Shown: one piece after another, positions 15,960 to 24,588 of the stretch
How the letters are laid out: every line of letters begins with the position of its first letter
How positions within the stretch are numbered: position 1 is the first letter of the stretch
NCBI GenBank assembly: GCA_017619615.1
Contig: JAFZRY010000026.1
Span: forward strand, 1-64,000
Reading direction: 5' to 3'
DNA from: Lachnospiraceae bacterium
GTDB lineage: Bacteria > Bacillota > Clostridia > Lachnospirales > Lachnospiraceae
Length of the DNA: 64,000 nucleotides
Position numbers and translations under genes: made by a program
The notes under the pieces: generated by a model
Told to the model about the DNA's origin: nothing
The model's input: only the letters and a program-made list of their open reading frames with translations
Databases searched by the model: none

Positions 15960-17969
15960 ATGAACAGACCCGAAGATGCCATGGTGATCAAACTGGACTA
16001 TGAACTGTCGCCGTACCCGGCCATGAGCGACAAATACCGCCGGGCGCCCCGCCGCGAGGCGAAGCTCTCGGAGAACGATAAAGTGCTGGCCATCCGCAAC
16101 GCGCTGCGCTACATCCACCCGGACCATCACGCGCAGATGGCGGAGGAATTCGCACAGGAACTGGAGGAGCGCGGCCGCATCTACGGCTACCGCTTCCGCC
16201 CGGAAGGCGCGCTGCACGGCAAGCCCATCGACGAATATAAGGGCAAATGCATCGAAGGCAAAGCGATCCAGGTCATGATCGACAACAACCTGGACTTCGA
16301 CGTGGCCCTGTATCCCTACGAGCTGACTACCTACGGCGAGACCGGCCAGGTGTGCCAGAACTGGATGCAGTACCGGCTGATCAAGAAATACCTGGAGGAA
16401 CTGACGGACGAGCAGACGCTGGTGGTCATGAGCGGCCATCCGCTGGGCCTGTTCCATTCGCATAAACTGGCGCCGCGCGTGATCATCACGAACGGGCTGA
16501 TGGTCGGGACGTTCGACGACCTGCCGCACTTCAACCGGGCGGCGGCGCTGGGCGTAGCCAATTACGGGCAGATGACGGCCGGCGGCTGGATGTATATCGG
16601 GCCGCAGGGCATCGTGCACGGGACGTTCAACACGCTCTTAAACGCCGGGCGGCTGAAACTGGGCATCCCGCAGGACGGCAACCTGGCCGGGCGGCTGTTC
16701 GTGTCGGCCGGGCTGGGCGGCATGAGCGGCGCGCAGGGCAAGGCGGCGGAGATCGCCGGCGCGGCGGCCATCATCGCGGAGGTGGACGCCTCCCGCATCG
16801 CGACCCGCTACGAGCAGGGCTGGGTCAGCCACCGGACGGATTCGCTGACCGAGGCGCTGGCTATCGCGAAGGAGCATCAGAAGGCCGGCACCGCCTGCGC
16901 CGTCGCGTACCACGGCAACATCGTGGACCTGCTGGAGTTCCTGTATGAAAAAGGTGTGCACGTCGACCTGATGAGCGACCAGACCTCCTGCCACGTGCCG
17001 TACGAAGGCGGCTACTGTCCGCAGGGCATCACCTTCGAAGAACGCACGCAGATGCTGAAAAACGACCCGGCCGGCTTCCGCAAGCTGGTGGACGCGACGC
17101 TGCAGCACCATTACGAAATGATCTGTAAATTCCACGAGCGGGGCACGTATTTCTTCGATTACGGCAACAGCTTCCTGAAGGCCGTGTACGACACCGGCGT
17201 CCGCTCCATCTGCAAGAACGGCACGGACGACCTGGACGGCTTCATTTTCCCGTCCTACGTGGAAGATATCCTGGGCCCGCAGCTGTTCGACTTCGGCTAC
17301 GGCCCGTTCCGCTGGTGCTGCCTGTCCGGGAAGCAGGAAGACCTGGACAAGACGGACGCGGCGGCCGCGGAATACATCCTTGCCCACAACCGCCGGTATC
17401 AGGACTACGACAACTACGTCTGGGTCCGCGACGCGGGCAAGAACAAGCTGGTGGTGGGCACCAAGTGCCGCATCCTGTATCAGGACGCGATGGGGCGTAT
17501 GAATATCGCGCTGAAGTTCAATGAGATGGTGCGCAGCGGGGAGATCGGCCCCGTGATTCTGGGCCGCGACCACCACGACACGGGCGGCACGGACGCGCCG
17601 TTCCGCGAGACGTCAAACATCAAGGACGGCTCCAACATCATGGCCGACATGGCCGTGCAGTGCTACGCGGGCAACGCGGCGCGCGGGATGAGCTACATCG
17701 CGCTGCACAACGGCGGCGGCACGGGCATCGGCAACGCCGTGAACGGCGGCTTCGGCATGGTGCTGGACGGCTCCGAACGCGTGGACACCATCCTGCGCAT
17801 GGCCATGCCGTGGGATACCATGGTCGGCGTGGCGCGCCGCAGCTGGGCGCGGAACGAAAACGCCATGGCGGTCGCCGCGGAATACAATGAGATGAACGCC
17901 GGCACGGACCACATCACCCTGCCTTACGTGGCGGACGAAGCGATGATCCGGAAGATGCTGGAGATCTGA
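15960..17969 (+). CDS. hutU: Urocanate hydratase, 669 aa
   Basis: HutU adds water to urocanate using a tightly bound NAD+ as electrophile and gives imidazolonepropionate. The sequence is urocanase throughout: LGGMSGAQGKAAEIAGA (NAD-binding glycine-rich part), DQTSCHVPYEGGYCPQG and LGRDHHDTGGTDAPFRET near the C-terminus. At 669 residues it is the long urocanase form; E. coli-type Pseudomonas enzymes are about 560. The start has a modest AGAGGCG ribosome binding site. HutI follows after 2 bp. Confidence 0.97.
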   Translation: MNRPEDAMVIKLDYELSPYPAMSDKYRRAPRREAKLSENDKVLAIRNALRYIHPDHHAQMAEEFAQELEERGRIYGYRFRPEGALHGKPIDEYKGKCIEGKAIQVMIDNNLDFDVALYPYELTTYGETGQVCQNWMQYRLIKKYLEELTDEQTLVVMSGHPLGLFHSHKLAPRVIITNGLMVGTFDDLPHFNRAAALGVANYGQMTAGGWMYIGPQGIVHGTFNTLLNAGRLKLGIPQDGNLAGRLFVSAGLGGMSGAQGKAAEIAGAAAIIAEVDASRIATRYEQGWVSHRTDSLTEALAIAKEHQKAGTACAVAYHGNIVDLLEFLYEKGVHVDLMSDQTSCHVPYEGGYCPQGITFEERTQMLKNDPAGFRKLVDATLQHHYEMICKFHERGTYFFDYGNSFLKAVYDTGVRSICKNGTDDLDGFIFPSYVEDILGPQLFDFGYGPFRWCCLSGKQEDLDKTDAAAAEYILAHNRRYQDYDNYVWVRDAGKNKLVVGTKCRILYQDAMGRMNIALKFNEMVRSGEIGPVILGRDHHDTGGTDAPFRETSNIKDGSNIMADMAVQCYAGNAARGMSYIALHNGGGTGIGNAVNGGFGMVLDGSERVDTILRMAMPWDTMVGVARRSWARNENAMAVAAEYNEMNAGTDHITLPYVADEAMIRKMLEI

Positions 17970-17971
17970 CA

Positions 17972-19216
17972 ATGAAACCTTTATTGCTGCACAATATCGG
18001 CCTGCTGGCCACCCCGCAGGGCTTTGCGGCCCGGTGCGGCTCGGCGCAGGGCGAGATCCTGAAAGTGAAAAACGCATGGCTGAAGACGGATGACCGCGGC
18101 GTCATCACGGAGATCGGGCAGGGGGACTGCCCGGAAGTGCAGCCCGGCGAATACTACGTCCTGGACGCGGACGGCCGGCTGGTGACGCCCGGCCTCATTG
18201 ACGCGCACACGCACCTGATCTTCGGCGGCTGGCGCCAGAACGAATTCGGCCTGAAGCTGCACGGCGCCACGTACCTGGAGATCCTGGCGGCCGGCGGCGG
18301 CATCCTGTCCACCGTCCGCAGCACGCGGGCGGCGTCGGCAGAGGAACTGAAGGAGCAGGCGAGCGGCGCGCTGCACGAAATGATCACGTACGGCGTCACC
18401 ACCTGCGAAGCGAAGAGCGGCTACGGCCTGGACCGCGAGACCGAACTCAAGCAGCTGCGTGTGATCCGCGAACTGAACCGCGAGTGGCCGATCGAGCTGG
18501 TGCCCACGTATCTGGGCGCCCACGCGGTGCCTGAGGAGTTCAAGGAGGACCGGAACGCATACATCCGGCTGCTGACGGAAGTGTGGCTCCCGGAGATCGC
18601 GCGCGAAGGCCTCGCGGAGTTCTGCGACGTGTTCTGCGAAAAAGGCGTGTTCACGGCGGAGGAATCGCGCCGCATCCTGGAGGCGGGGCTGGCGAACGGC
18701 CTGCTGCCCAAGATCCACGCGGACGAGATCGAGGCGATCGGCGGCACGGAACTGACGGCGGATTTAAAGGCCGTCTCCGCGGAGCACCTGATCGTCTGTC
18801 AGGACAGCGGCATCGAAGCGATGGCGAAGGGCGGCACGGTTGCGTGCCTGCTGCCGATGACCAGTTTTTACCTGGGCGCGACCTATGCCCCGGCGCGGAA
18901 AATGATCGACGCCGGCGTCCCCGTCGCGGTGGCCTCGGACTTCAACCCCGGCTCCTGCCCGGGCCTGAACCTCCAGCTCGCCATGACCGTCGCCTGCCTC
19001 AAATACCGCCTGACCCCGGAAGAAATACTGACCGCCGTCACCCTGAACGCCGCCGCCGCCATCCGCCGCGCGGACCGGCTCGGTTCGATCGAACCCGGCA
19101 AGCAGGCGGACCTGGTCATCTGGAAGACGGACGATCTGGATTACATCCCCTACCGGCTGGGAAGCAACCTGGCCAAGGTCGTGATCAAAAAGGGCGAGAT
19201 CATCCGCGTTAATTAA
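17972..19216 (+). CDS. hutI: Imidazolonepropionase, 414 aa
   Basis: HutI opens imidazolone-5-propionate to N-formimino-L-glutamate. It is an amidohydrolase-fold enzyme with metal motif DAHTHLIFGG (about residue 75), later His and Asp ligands in KIHADEIEAIGG and VASDFNPGSCP, and a C-terminal beta sandwich (GSIEPGKQADLVIW). Start ATG is 2 bp after the hutU stop, indicating coupled translation. Its product is consumed by FtcD encoded in the divergent unit. Confidence 0.96.
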   Translation: MKPLLLHNIGLLATPQGFAARCGSAQGEILKVKNAWLKTDDRGVITEIGQGDCPEVQPGEYYVLDADGRLVTPGLIDAHTHLIFGGWRQNEFGLKLHGATYLEILAAGGGILSTVRSTRAASAEELKEQASGALHEMITYGVTTCEAKSGYGLDRETELKQLRVIRELNREWPIELVPTYLGAHAVPEEFKEDRNAYIRLLTEVWLPEIAREGLAEFCDVFCEKGVFTAEESRRILEAGLANGLLPKIHADEIEAIGGTELTADLKAVSAEHLIVCQDSGIEAMAKGGTVACLLPMTSFYLGATYAPARKMIDAGVPVAVASDFNPGSCPGLNLQLAMTVACLKYRLTPEEILTAVTLNAAAAIRRADRLGSIEPGKQADLVIWKTDDLDYIPYRLGSNLAKVVIKKGEIIRVN

Positions 19217-19221
19217 TGATA

Positions 19222-19262
19222 AAGGACCGTTGCGACAACGGGACAACGGCCCCTGCGATAAA
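19222..19262. repeat. Family B palindrome variant between hutI and hutH
   Basis: AAAGGACCGTTGCGACAACG is followed by GGACAACGGCCCCTGCGATA, sharing the CCGTTG...CAACGGCCCCT core with 13140 and 37077. It has no T-run on the plus strand, so hutH is probably still cotranscribed. Confidence 0.6.
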
Positions 19263-19294
19263 ACCGCATCACCTGATACAGGAAGGAAACCAAT

Positions 19295-20845
19295 ATGGAA
19301 GCAGAGCATATCAAGGAAGTCATCGTCGACGGGCAGAGCCTGGATCTGGAAAAGTTTGTGGCGGTGGCGCGCCACGGGGCGCGGGTGAGCCTGAGCCCGG
19401 AGGCGCTGGAACGGATGAAAAAGTCGCGCGCACTGACGGAAAAGATCGCGAACGAGGGCCGGGTGGCGTACGGCATCACCACCGGCTTCGGCGATTTTCA
19501 GAAGGTAGCAGTGCCGGAGGAGATGTCCAACCAGCTTTCCACCAACCTGATCCTGAGCCACTGCACCGCGGCAGGCGAGCCGTATCCGGATGAAGTCACG
19601 CGCGGCATCATGCTGCTCCGGGCGAACGCCCTCTGCGGCGGCGTGTCCGGCGTGCGCCCCGTCCTGGTGGAACGGCTGCTCGACATGCTGAATCAAAACG
19701 TGCTGCCCGTGATCCCGCAGAAGGGTTCGCTGGGCTCCTCCGGGGATCTGGCGCCGCTCGCGCACATGACCCTCCCCCTGCTGGGCAAAGGCGAAGCGAA
19801 ATATAACGGCGAAGTCCTCCCCGGCGCTGAAGCCATGAAACGGGCCGGCATCCCGACTTTGGACACGCTGGTCAGCAAGGAAGGCCTGGGGATGACCAAC
19901 GGCACCTGCGCCATGACCAGTGTCGGCGCGCTGGCGCTGTACGATACGAAGCGGGCCGCGGAGCTCGCGGACGTCATCGCCTCGATGGATTTCGAGGCCC
20001 TGACCGGCCTCCGCAACGCCTTCGATCCCCGCATCCACGCCGTCCGCGGCCAGAAGGGCCAGATGGAGGTGGCCGCCAACATGCGCCGCCTGCTGGCCGG
20101 CTCGGAGATCCTGGATAACTGCCAGCACGACCGCGTGCAGGACGCCTACGCCCTCCGCTGCATCCCGCAGGTCCACGGCGCGGTGCGCGACGCCCTCGAA
20201 TACGTGGAGACCATCGTCGCGCGCGAACTGAACGCCGTGACGGACAACCCGCTGATCTTCCCGGAGGACGAAGCGGTCATTTCGGGCGGCAACTTCCACG
20301 GCGAGCCCATGGCCATCCCCTTCGACGTGCTGGGCATCGCAGCCGCGGAACTGGCCAGCATCTCCGAACGCCGCACGGAGCGCATGGTGAACGCGGCGCT
20401 CTCCAACGGCCTCACACCGTTCCTGACCACGGAAGCGGGCGTCAACTCCGGCTTCATGATCGTGCAGTACGCGGCGGCCTCCATGGTCTCCGAAAACAAG
20501 GTCCTGGCCCACCCGGCCAGCGTGGACTCCATCCCCTCCTCCGCCAATCAGGAAGACTTTGTCTCCATGGGCACCACGGCGGCCCGTAAGGCGGCGCAGA
20601 TCGTGGAAAACCTGCACTGCGTGCTGGCGGACGAACTTCTGACCGCCTGCCAGGCCATCGACATCCGCCGGCGCCTGAACACCCACGGGCAGGGCATCAC
20701 GCCGCTGCACCAGGCCATCTACGACAAGGTGCGGCAGACCATCCCGTTTTATGAACGCGACCGCGAGATCTGGCCCGACATCCGCGAAGCGGAGCGCCTG
20801 GTGAAGAGCGGCGAGATCCTGACGATTGCGGAAGCGATGCTGTAA
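19295..20845 (+). CDS. hutH: Histidine ammonia-lyase, 516 aa
   Basis: HutH removes ammonia from L-histidine to give urocanate. The protein fits the aromatic amino acid lyase family: active-site Tyr in YGITTGFGDF, the MIO region GSLGSSGDLAPLAHM, and NAVTDNPLIF plus HGEPMAIPFDVLGIA further on. The MIO electrophile is normally built from Ala-Ser-Gly; here the tripeptide is Ser-Ser-Gly (TCC TCC GGG, near 19735). The ribosome binding site AGGAAGG precedes ATG at 19295. It lies 78 bp after hutI, in the same direction. Confidence 0.95.
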   Translation: MEAEHIKEVIVDGQSLDLEKFVAVARHGARVSLSPEALERMKKSRALTEKIANEGRVAYGITTGFGDFQKVAVPEEMSNQLSTNLILSHCTAAGEPYPDEVTRGIMLLRANALCGGVSGVRPVLVERLLDMLNQNVLPVIPQKGSLGSSGDLAPLAHMTLPLLGKGEAKYNGEVLPGAEAMKRAGIPTLDTLVSKEGLGMTNGTCAMTSVGALALYDTKRAAELADVIASMDFEALTGLRNAFDPRIHAVRGQKGQMEVAANMRRLLAGSEILDNCQHDRVQDAYALRCIPQVHGAVRDALEYVETIVARELNAVTDNPLIFPEDEAVISGGNFHGEPMAIPFDVLGIAAAELASISERRTERMVNAALSNGLTPFLTTEAGVNSGFMIVQYAAASMVSENKVLAHPASVDSIPSSANQEDFVSMGTTAARKAAQIVENLHCVLADELLTACQAIDIRRRLNTHGQGITPLHQAIYDKVRQTIPFYERDREIWPDIREAERLVKSGEILTIAEAML

Positions 20846-20889
20846 GCGGCCGGCGGGACAGAGAATAACGCTTCGGAGCAGAGAAACTG

Positions 20890-21468
20890 ATGGATTTTAT
20901 CAAAGAAAACTTCGTATATGAAAAACAGGAATCGCTGGAGTCCGTGCTCCAGATCAGGAAGATCCCCGGCATGACTGACCGCAGGGCGATCATTGTCCGC
21001 TGCATCCTGGGCCTGATCATCGCCTATTCGGTGTACGCGGTCTATCAGATCGTCGACTGGCTGAAGAAATACGGGGATGTGGCGACAGGCGGCGAACGGG
21101 CCAAAATGATATTCTTTCTGGTCCTGTGGATCGGGATGGACCTGCTGTACCTGTACTGGATCCTGTTTATGGAAAAAAGAAATGTCCGCAAATGGTGCGA
21201 GCGGGAATGGCCCCAGACGGCACTCCCCCGGACGTTCACGCTGAAAGACGGCGTCTTCAGCCGGACCACGGAGGAAGACGTCCACGTGAGAAAACTGAGG
21301 CCGGAGGGAACGGTCTACTTTACCTCGGGCTTTGTCTACTATGCCGAAAAGGAAGGAAAACGGACGGTCGTCCGCTGGATGATGCCGCGCCGGGCATTCG
21401 ATACACCGGCCATCGAGCAGAACTTCCGCGAACATTGCAGCCGGTACTGCGCGGTCAAAGACGTGTGA
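20890..21468 (+). CDS. YcxB-like membrane protein, 192 aa
   Basis: The protein begins MDFIKENFVYEKQESLESVL. Two membrane helices lie at about residues 37-58 and 75-95, followed by a ~90-residue soluble domain (FTLKDGVFSRTTEEDVHVR ... VYYAEKEGKRTVVRWMMPRRAF). Two helices plus a C-terminal beta-rich domain with an IPRRAF-like motif resemble the YcxB-like family, whose function is unknown. It lies 44 bp downstream of hutH and 24 bp upstream of ggt. Confidence 0.7.
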   Translation: MDFIKENFVYEKQESLESVLQIRKIPGMTDRRAIIVRCILGLIIAYSVYAVYQIVDWLKKYGDVATGGERAKMIFFLVLWIGMDLLYLYWILFMEKRNVRKWCEREWPQTALPRTFTLKDGVFSRTTEEDVHVRKLRPEGTVYFTSGFVYYAEKEGKRTVVRWMMPRRAFDTPAIEQNFREHCSRYCAVKDV

Positions 21469-21492
21469 CCGCGGCGAAGAACGGGGGTTAAA

Positions 21493-23301
21493 GTGAAACA
21501 CAAGACAGTATCCATATTGTTGGCTCTGTGCCTGCTGCTTTCCGCCTGCGGCGGGCAGCCGAAGACGACGGAACCCGCGACGCTGCCGGGCAGCGAGACG
21601 GCGGAAGCGCAGCCGACGACTACCGCAGATCATCCGTCGGGCGGCACCGGCCCCGCGGTCACTACCACGGCCTATGCCGGGGAGAATGTACAGACCGGCG
21701 GCCGCGATGCGGTAGGCCTGAATGCCGTGGTCTCCACGGGACGCGAGGACGCGACGCAGATCGGGATCGATATCCTGAAGGCCGGCGGCAACGCGATCGA
21801 CGCGGCCGTCGCCATCGGCTTCGCGCTGGGCGTGTCCGAGCAGCAGTCGTCCGGCGTGGGAGGCGGCGGATTCATGACCGTGCGCTTCGGGAAGACCGGC
21901 GAAGTGGTCTTCATCGATTTTCGTGACATGGCCGGCGCCGGCGCGACCCCCGACCGCTGGGAGATGGACGAAAACGGCAAGGTGAAGGACGACGCCAACA
22001 AGATCGGCGCGCTCTCCATCGCCGTCCCGGGCGAGGTGAAAGGCCTGCTTTACGCGCTGGACACCTACGGCAGCATGGACCGGCAGACGGTCATGCAGCC
22101 CGCCATCGACCTGGCGAAAAACGGGTTTACGGTGTCCCACATCACCAGCCGGGACATCAAGGACGCGTACCGGAACCTGATCAAATTCCCGGCCACGGCC
22201 GCCATCTATCTGGATGAGGACGAGCTGGCCTGGGAGGCCGGCAGCGTCCTGAAGAACCCGGATCTGGCGCACACACTGGAACTGATCGCGGAGCAGGGCG
22301 AGGCGGTCTTTTACCGCGGCGAGATCGCGGAAAAGATCGTGGCGGCGGTGCAGGCCGAAGGCGGCTATCTGACGATGGCGGACTTCGCGGCCTACGATAT
22401 CAACGTCATGAAACCCGTCCACGGCACCTACCGCGGCTATGACATTTATTCCTCCAACCTGCCCTCCTCGGGCGGCACCATCATTATCGAAATGCTCAAC
22501 ATCCTGGAGAATTTCGACGTCGGCGCCATGGACCCGGAGAGCGCGGAATATTTCCACCTGCTGTCCGAAGTCTTCAAACTGGGCTTCGCGGACCGCGCCG
22601 CCTACATGGGCGACCCGAAATTCGTGGACGTGCCGGTGGACGGACTGATCGACAAGGATTACGCGCTGAAACAGGCCTCCCGCATCGACATGCGCAAGTC
22701 CGGCAGCTACGAGCCCGGCGAGCCCGTGCCGCCGCTCCAGACGGAAGAATCCGCCTCCACCACCTCCTTCTCCATCATGGACAAGGAAGGCAACATGGTG
22801 ACAGTCACTAAAACCGTGGATGCGACTTTTGCTTCCGCGCTGGTGGCCGAGGGCACCGGGATCCTGCTCAACGACACGCTCGTGGATTTCTCCACGGACC
22901 CGGACAGCCCGAACATCGTGGCGCCGTTCAAGCGGCCGCTGAGCTCCATGAGCCCGACCCTGATCCTGAAGGACGACACCCCGTTCATGACGCTGGGCTG
23001 CCCCGGCACCACCCGCATCATCACCGGCGTGCTCCAGGTGATCAGCAAGGTCATCGACCACAAAATGGACCTGCAGGATGCCATCGACGCGGTCCGCATG
23101 CATGACGATTTCGGCACGCTGATCCTGGAACGCCGCGTCCCGGACGAAGTCATCGAGACCCTCAAATCCATGGGCCATGACGTGAACACCGGCGAAGTCT
23201 GGTTCACCTTCCCCTGCATCCAGGGCGCCATCCGCCTGAGCGACGGCAGCTTCAAAGGCGCGGCGGACCCGCGGCGCGACGGCAAGGCCCTGGGTTATTA
23301 A
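21493..23301 (+). CDS. ggt: Gamma-glutamyltransferase, predicted lipoprotein, 602 aa
   Basis: A GTG start gives the lipoprotein signal MKHKTVSILLALCLLLSACG (lipobox LSAC), then a Thr-rich linker of about 35 residues. The Ntn-hydrolase body follows, with the self-cleavage/nucleophile region STTSFSIMDKEGNMV (usually TTHFSVVD) and the downstream PLSSMSPTLI loop. GGT cleaves gamma-glutamyl amides such as glutathione or gamma-Glu peptides and is autoprocessed at the first Thr. Being lipid-anchored, it would act outside the cell and feed amino acids inward. The diaminopropionate ammonia-lyase gene begins 14 bp later. Confidence 0.93.
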   Translation: MKHKTVSILLALCLLLSACGGQPKTTEPATLPGSETAEAQPTTTADHPSGGTGPAVTTTAYAGENVQTGGRDAVGLNAVVSTGREDATQIGIDILKAGGNAIDAAVAIGFALGVSEQQSSGVGGGGFMTVRFGKTGEVVFIDFRDMAGAGATPDRWEMDENGKVKDDANKIGALSIAVPGEVKGLLYALDTYGSMDRQTVMQPAIDLAKNGFTVSHITSRDIKDAYRNLIKFPATAAIYLDEDELAWEAGSVLKNPDLAHTLELIAEQGEAVFYRGEIAEKIVAAVQAEGGYLTMADFAAYDINVMKPVHGTYRGYDIYSSNLPSSGGTIIIEMLNILENFDVGAMDPESAEYFHLLSEVFKLGFADRAAYMGDPKFVDVPVDGLIDKDYALKQASRIDMRKSGSYEPGEPVPPLQTEESASTTSFSIMDKEGNMVTVTKTVDATFASALVAEGTGILLNDTLVDFSTDPDSPNIVAPFKRPLSSMSPTLILKDDTPFMTLGCPGTTRIITGVLQVISKVIDHKMDLQDAIDAVRMHDDFGTLILERRVPDEVIETLKSMGHDVNTGEVWFTFPCIQGAIRLSDGSFKGAADPRRDGKALGY

Positions 23302-23315
23302 TTAAGGATACAAAC

Positions 23316-24488
23316 ATGAGAATGACAGAGACCGACAAGATCCGGCTTCTGCTGCAGAAGTCCGTCCCGACAGCCCTTTCCTCCTCCTGGGGGGAGGCGG
23401 CCGCCGGGGCGGCTCTGGCTTTTCACCGGGCGCTTCCCGCTTACGCGGAGACCGCGCTGGTCCCGCTGTCCGCCCTCGCCCGCTCCCTGGACCTGGGCGG
23501 TATTTACGTCAAAGACGAATCCACACGCTTCGGCCTGAACGCTTTTAAAGGCCTCGGCGGCTCCTTCGCGATTCACACCATCCTGGAAAAAACAGGACCG
23601 AAAGGGGGCTGCCCCCAAACAGCCATTTCCCCTGCGCTGCCGGAATTTGTAACGGCGACGGACGGGAATCACGGGAAGGGCGTGGCCTGGGCGGCGGCGC
23701 TGTTCGGGTCGAAGGCCCACGTGTATATGCCGCGGGGCTCGGCCGAGGCGAGGCGGCAGGCGATCCTGGACGCCGGGGCGGCGGAAGCGGTGATCACGGA
23801 TCTGAATTACGACGGTGCCGTGGCCTTGGCGGACCGGCAGGCGAAGGAGCACGGCTGGATCCTGGTCCAGGATACCTCCTGGGACGGCTATGAGGAGATC
23901 CCGGCGCGGATCGTTCAGGGCTATCTGACTCTGGCGGCGGAAGCGGCGGCGGTGCTGGACGCGCAGGGGACGCCTCCGACGCACGTGTTCCTGCAGGCCG
24001 GCGTCGGGGCTATGGCCGGCGGCGTGGCAGCGTATCTGCGGCAGCATTACGGGCCGTCGCTGAAGGTCGTGACCGTGGAGCCGGAGGAAGCGGCGTGCCT
24101 GTTCACTTCGTGGCAGGCGGGGGACGGCCTTCCGCATACCGTCGGCGGCCATCCGCAGACCATCATGGCCGGCCTCAACTGCGGCACGCCCTGCGGCGTG
24201 ACCTGGCCCGTGCTGCGGGACCAGTGCTTCGGCATGGCCGCGGTATCGGACGACCTGACCCGCGCGGGCATGCGCCGCTACGCGCACCCGCTGGGAGACG
24301 ACCGGCCCGTCGTTTCCGGCGAATCCGGCGCTGTGACGCTCGGCTTCCTGATGGCCGCCGCCTCCGACCCCGTCCTGCGCCGCGCCCTGGGCCTTGACGC
24401 TTCTTCCCGCATTCTCCTGATCAGCACGGAAGGCGATACGGACCCGGAAATGTACCGCCGCATCGTGGACGGACCCTCCGCCCCGTGA
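23316..24488 (+). CDS. dpaL: Diaminopropionate ammonia-lyase, 390 aa
   Basis: This PLP-dependent fold-type II enzyme converts 2,3-diaminopropionate to pyruvate and ammonia. The PLP lysine lies in LNAFKGLGGSFA (family LNAFKxLGG), with VTATDGNHGKGVAWAA and the glycine loop QAGVGAMAGG. The start at 23316 has AAGGA upstream. It sits directly after ggt; both degrade amino-acid substrates, and dpaL could supply pyruvate for growth. D-serine or threonine side activity is possible. Confidence 0.88.
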   Translation: MRMTETDKIRLLLQKSVPTALSSSWGEAAAGAALAFHRALPAYAETALVPLSALARSLDLGGIYVKDESTRFGLNAFKGLGGSFAIHTILEKTGPKGGCPQTAISPALPEFVTATDGNHGKGVAWAAALFGSKAHVYMPRGSAEARRQAILDAGAAEAVITDLNYDGAVALADRQAKEHGWILVQDTSWDGYEEIPARIVQGYLTLAAEAAAVLDAQGTPPTHVFLQAGVGAMAGGVAAYLRQHYGPSLKVVTVEPEEAACLFTSWQAGDGLPHTVGGHPQTIMAGLNCGTPCGVTWPVLRDQCFGMAAVSDDLTRAGMRRYAHPLGDDRPVVSGESGAVTLGFLMAAASDPVLRRALGLDASSRILLISTEGDTDPEMYRRIVDGPSAP

Positions 24489-24496
24489 TTTCGCCC

Positions 24497-24525
24497 TTGC
24501 ACTTACGGGAAGAATATGGTATACA
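24497..24525 (+). promoter_or_regulatory. Strong sigma-A-like promoter for the Thr/Pro lipoprotein
   Basis: TTGCAC and TATACA are 17 bp apart; the leader is about 60 bases with AAGGAGG before the ATG at 24589. Confidence 0.7.
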
Positions 24526-24588
24526 GAAAGTTGTATCCGTGAAAATGTGACGATTTTTATCGTTCCGAAACTGATAAGGAGGAATCAA

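Noticed and set aside
20749-23178. Long open frame on the minus strand over hutH and ggt
   Set aside because: It covers well-conserved genes in the opposite direction and has low-complexity Arg/His/Gly-rich content typical of shadow frames in GC-rich DNA.
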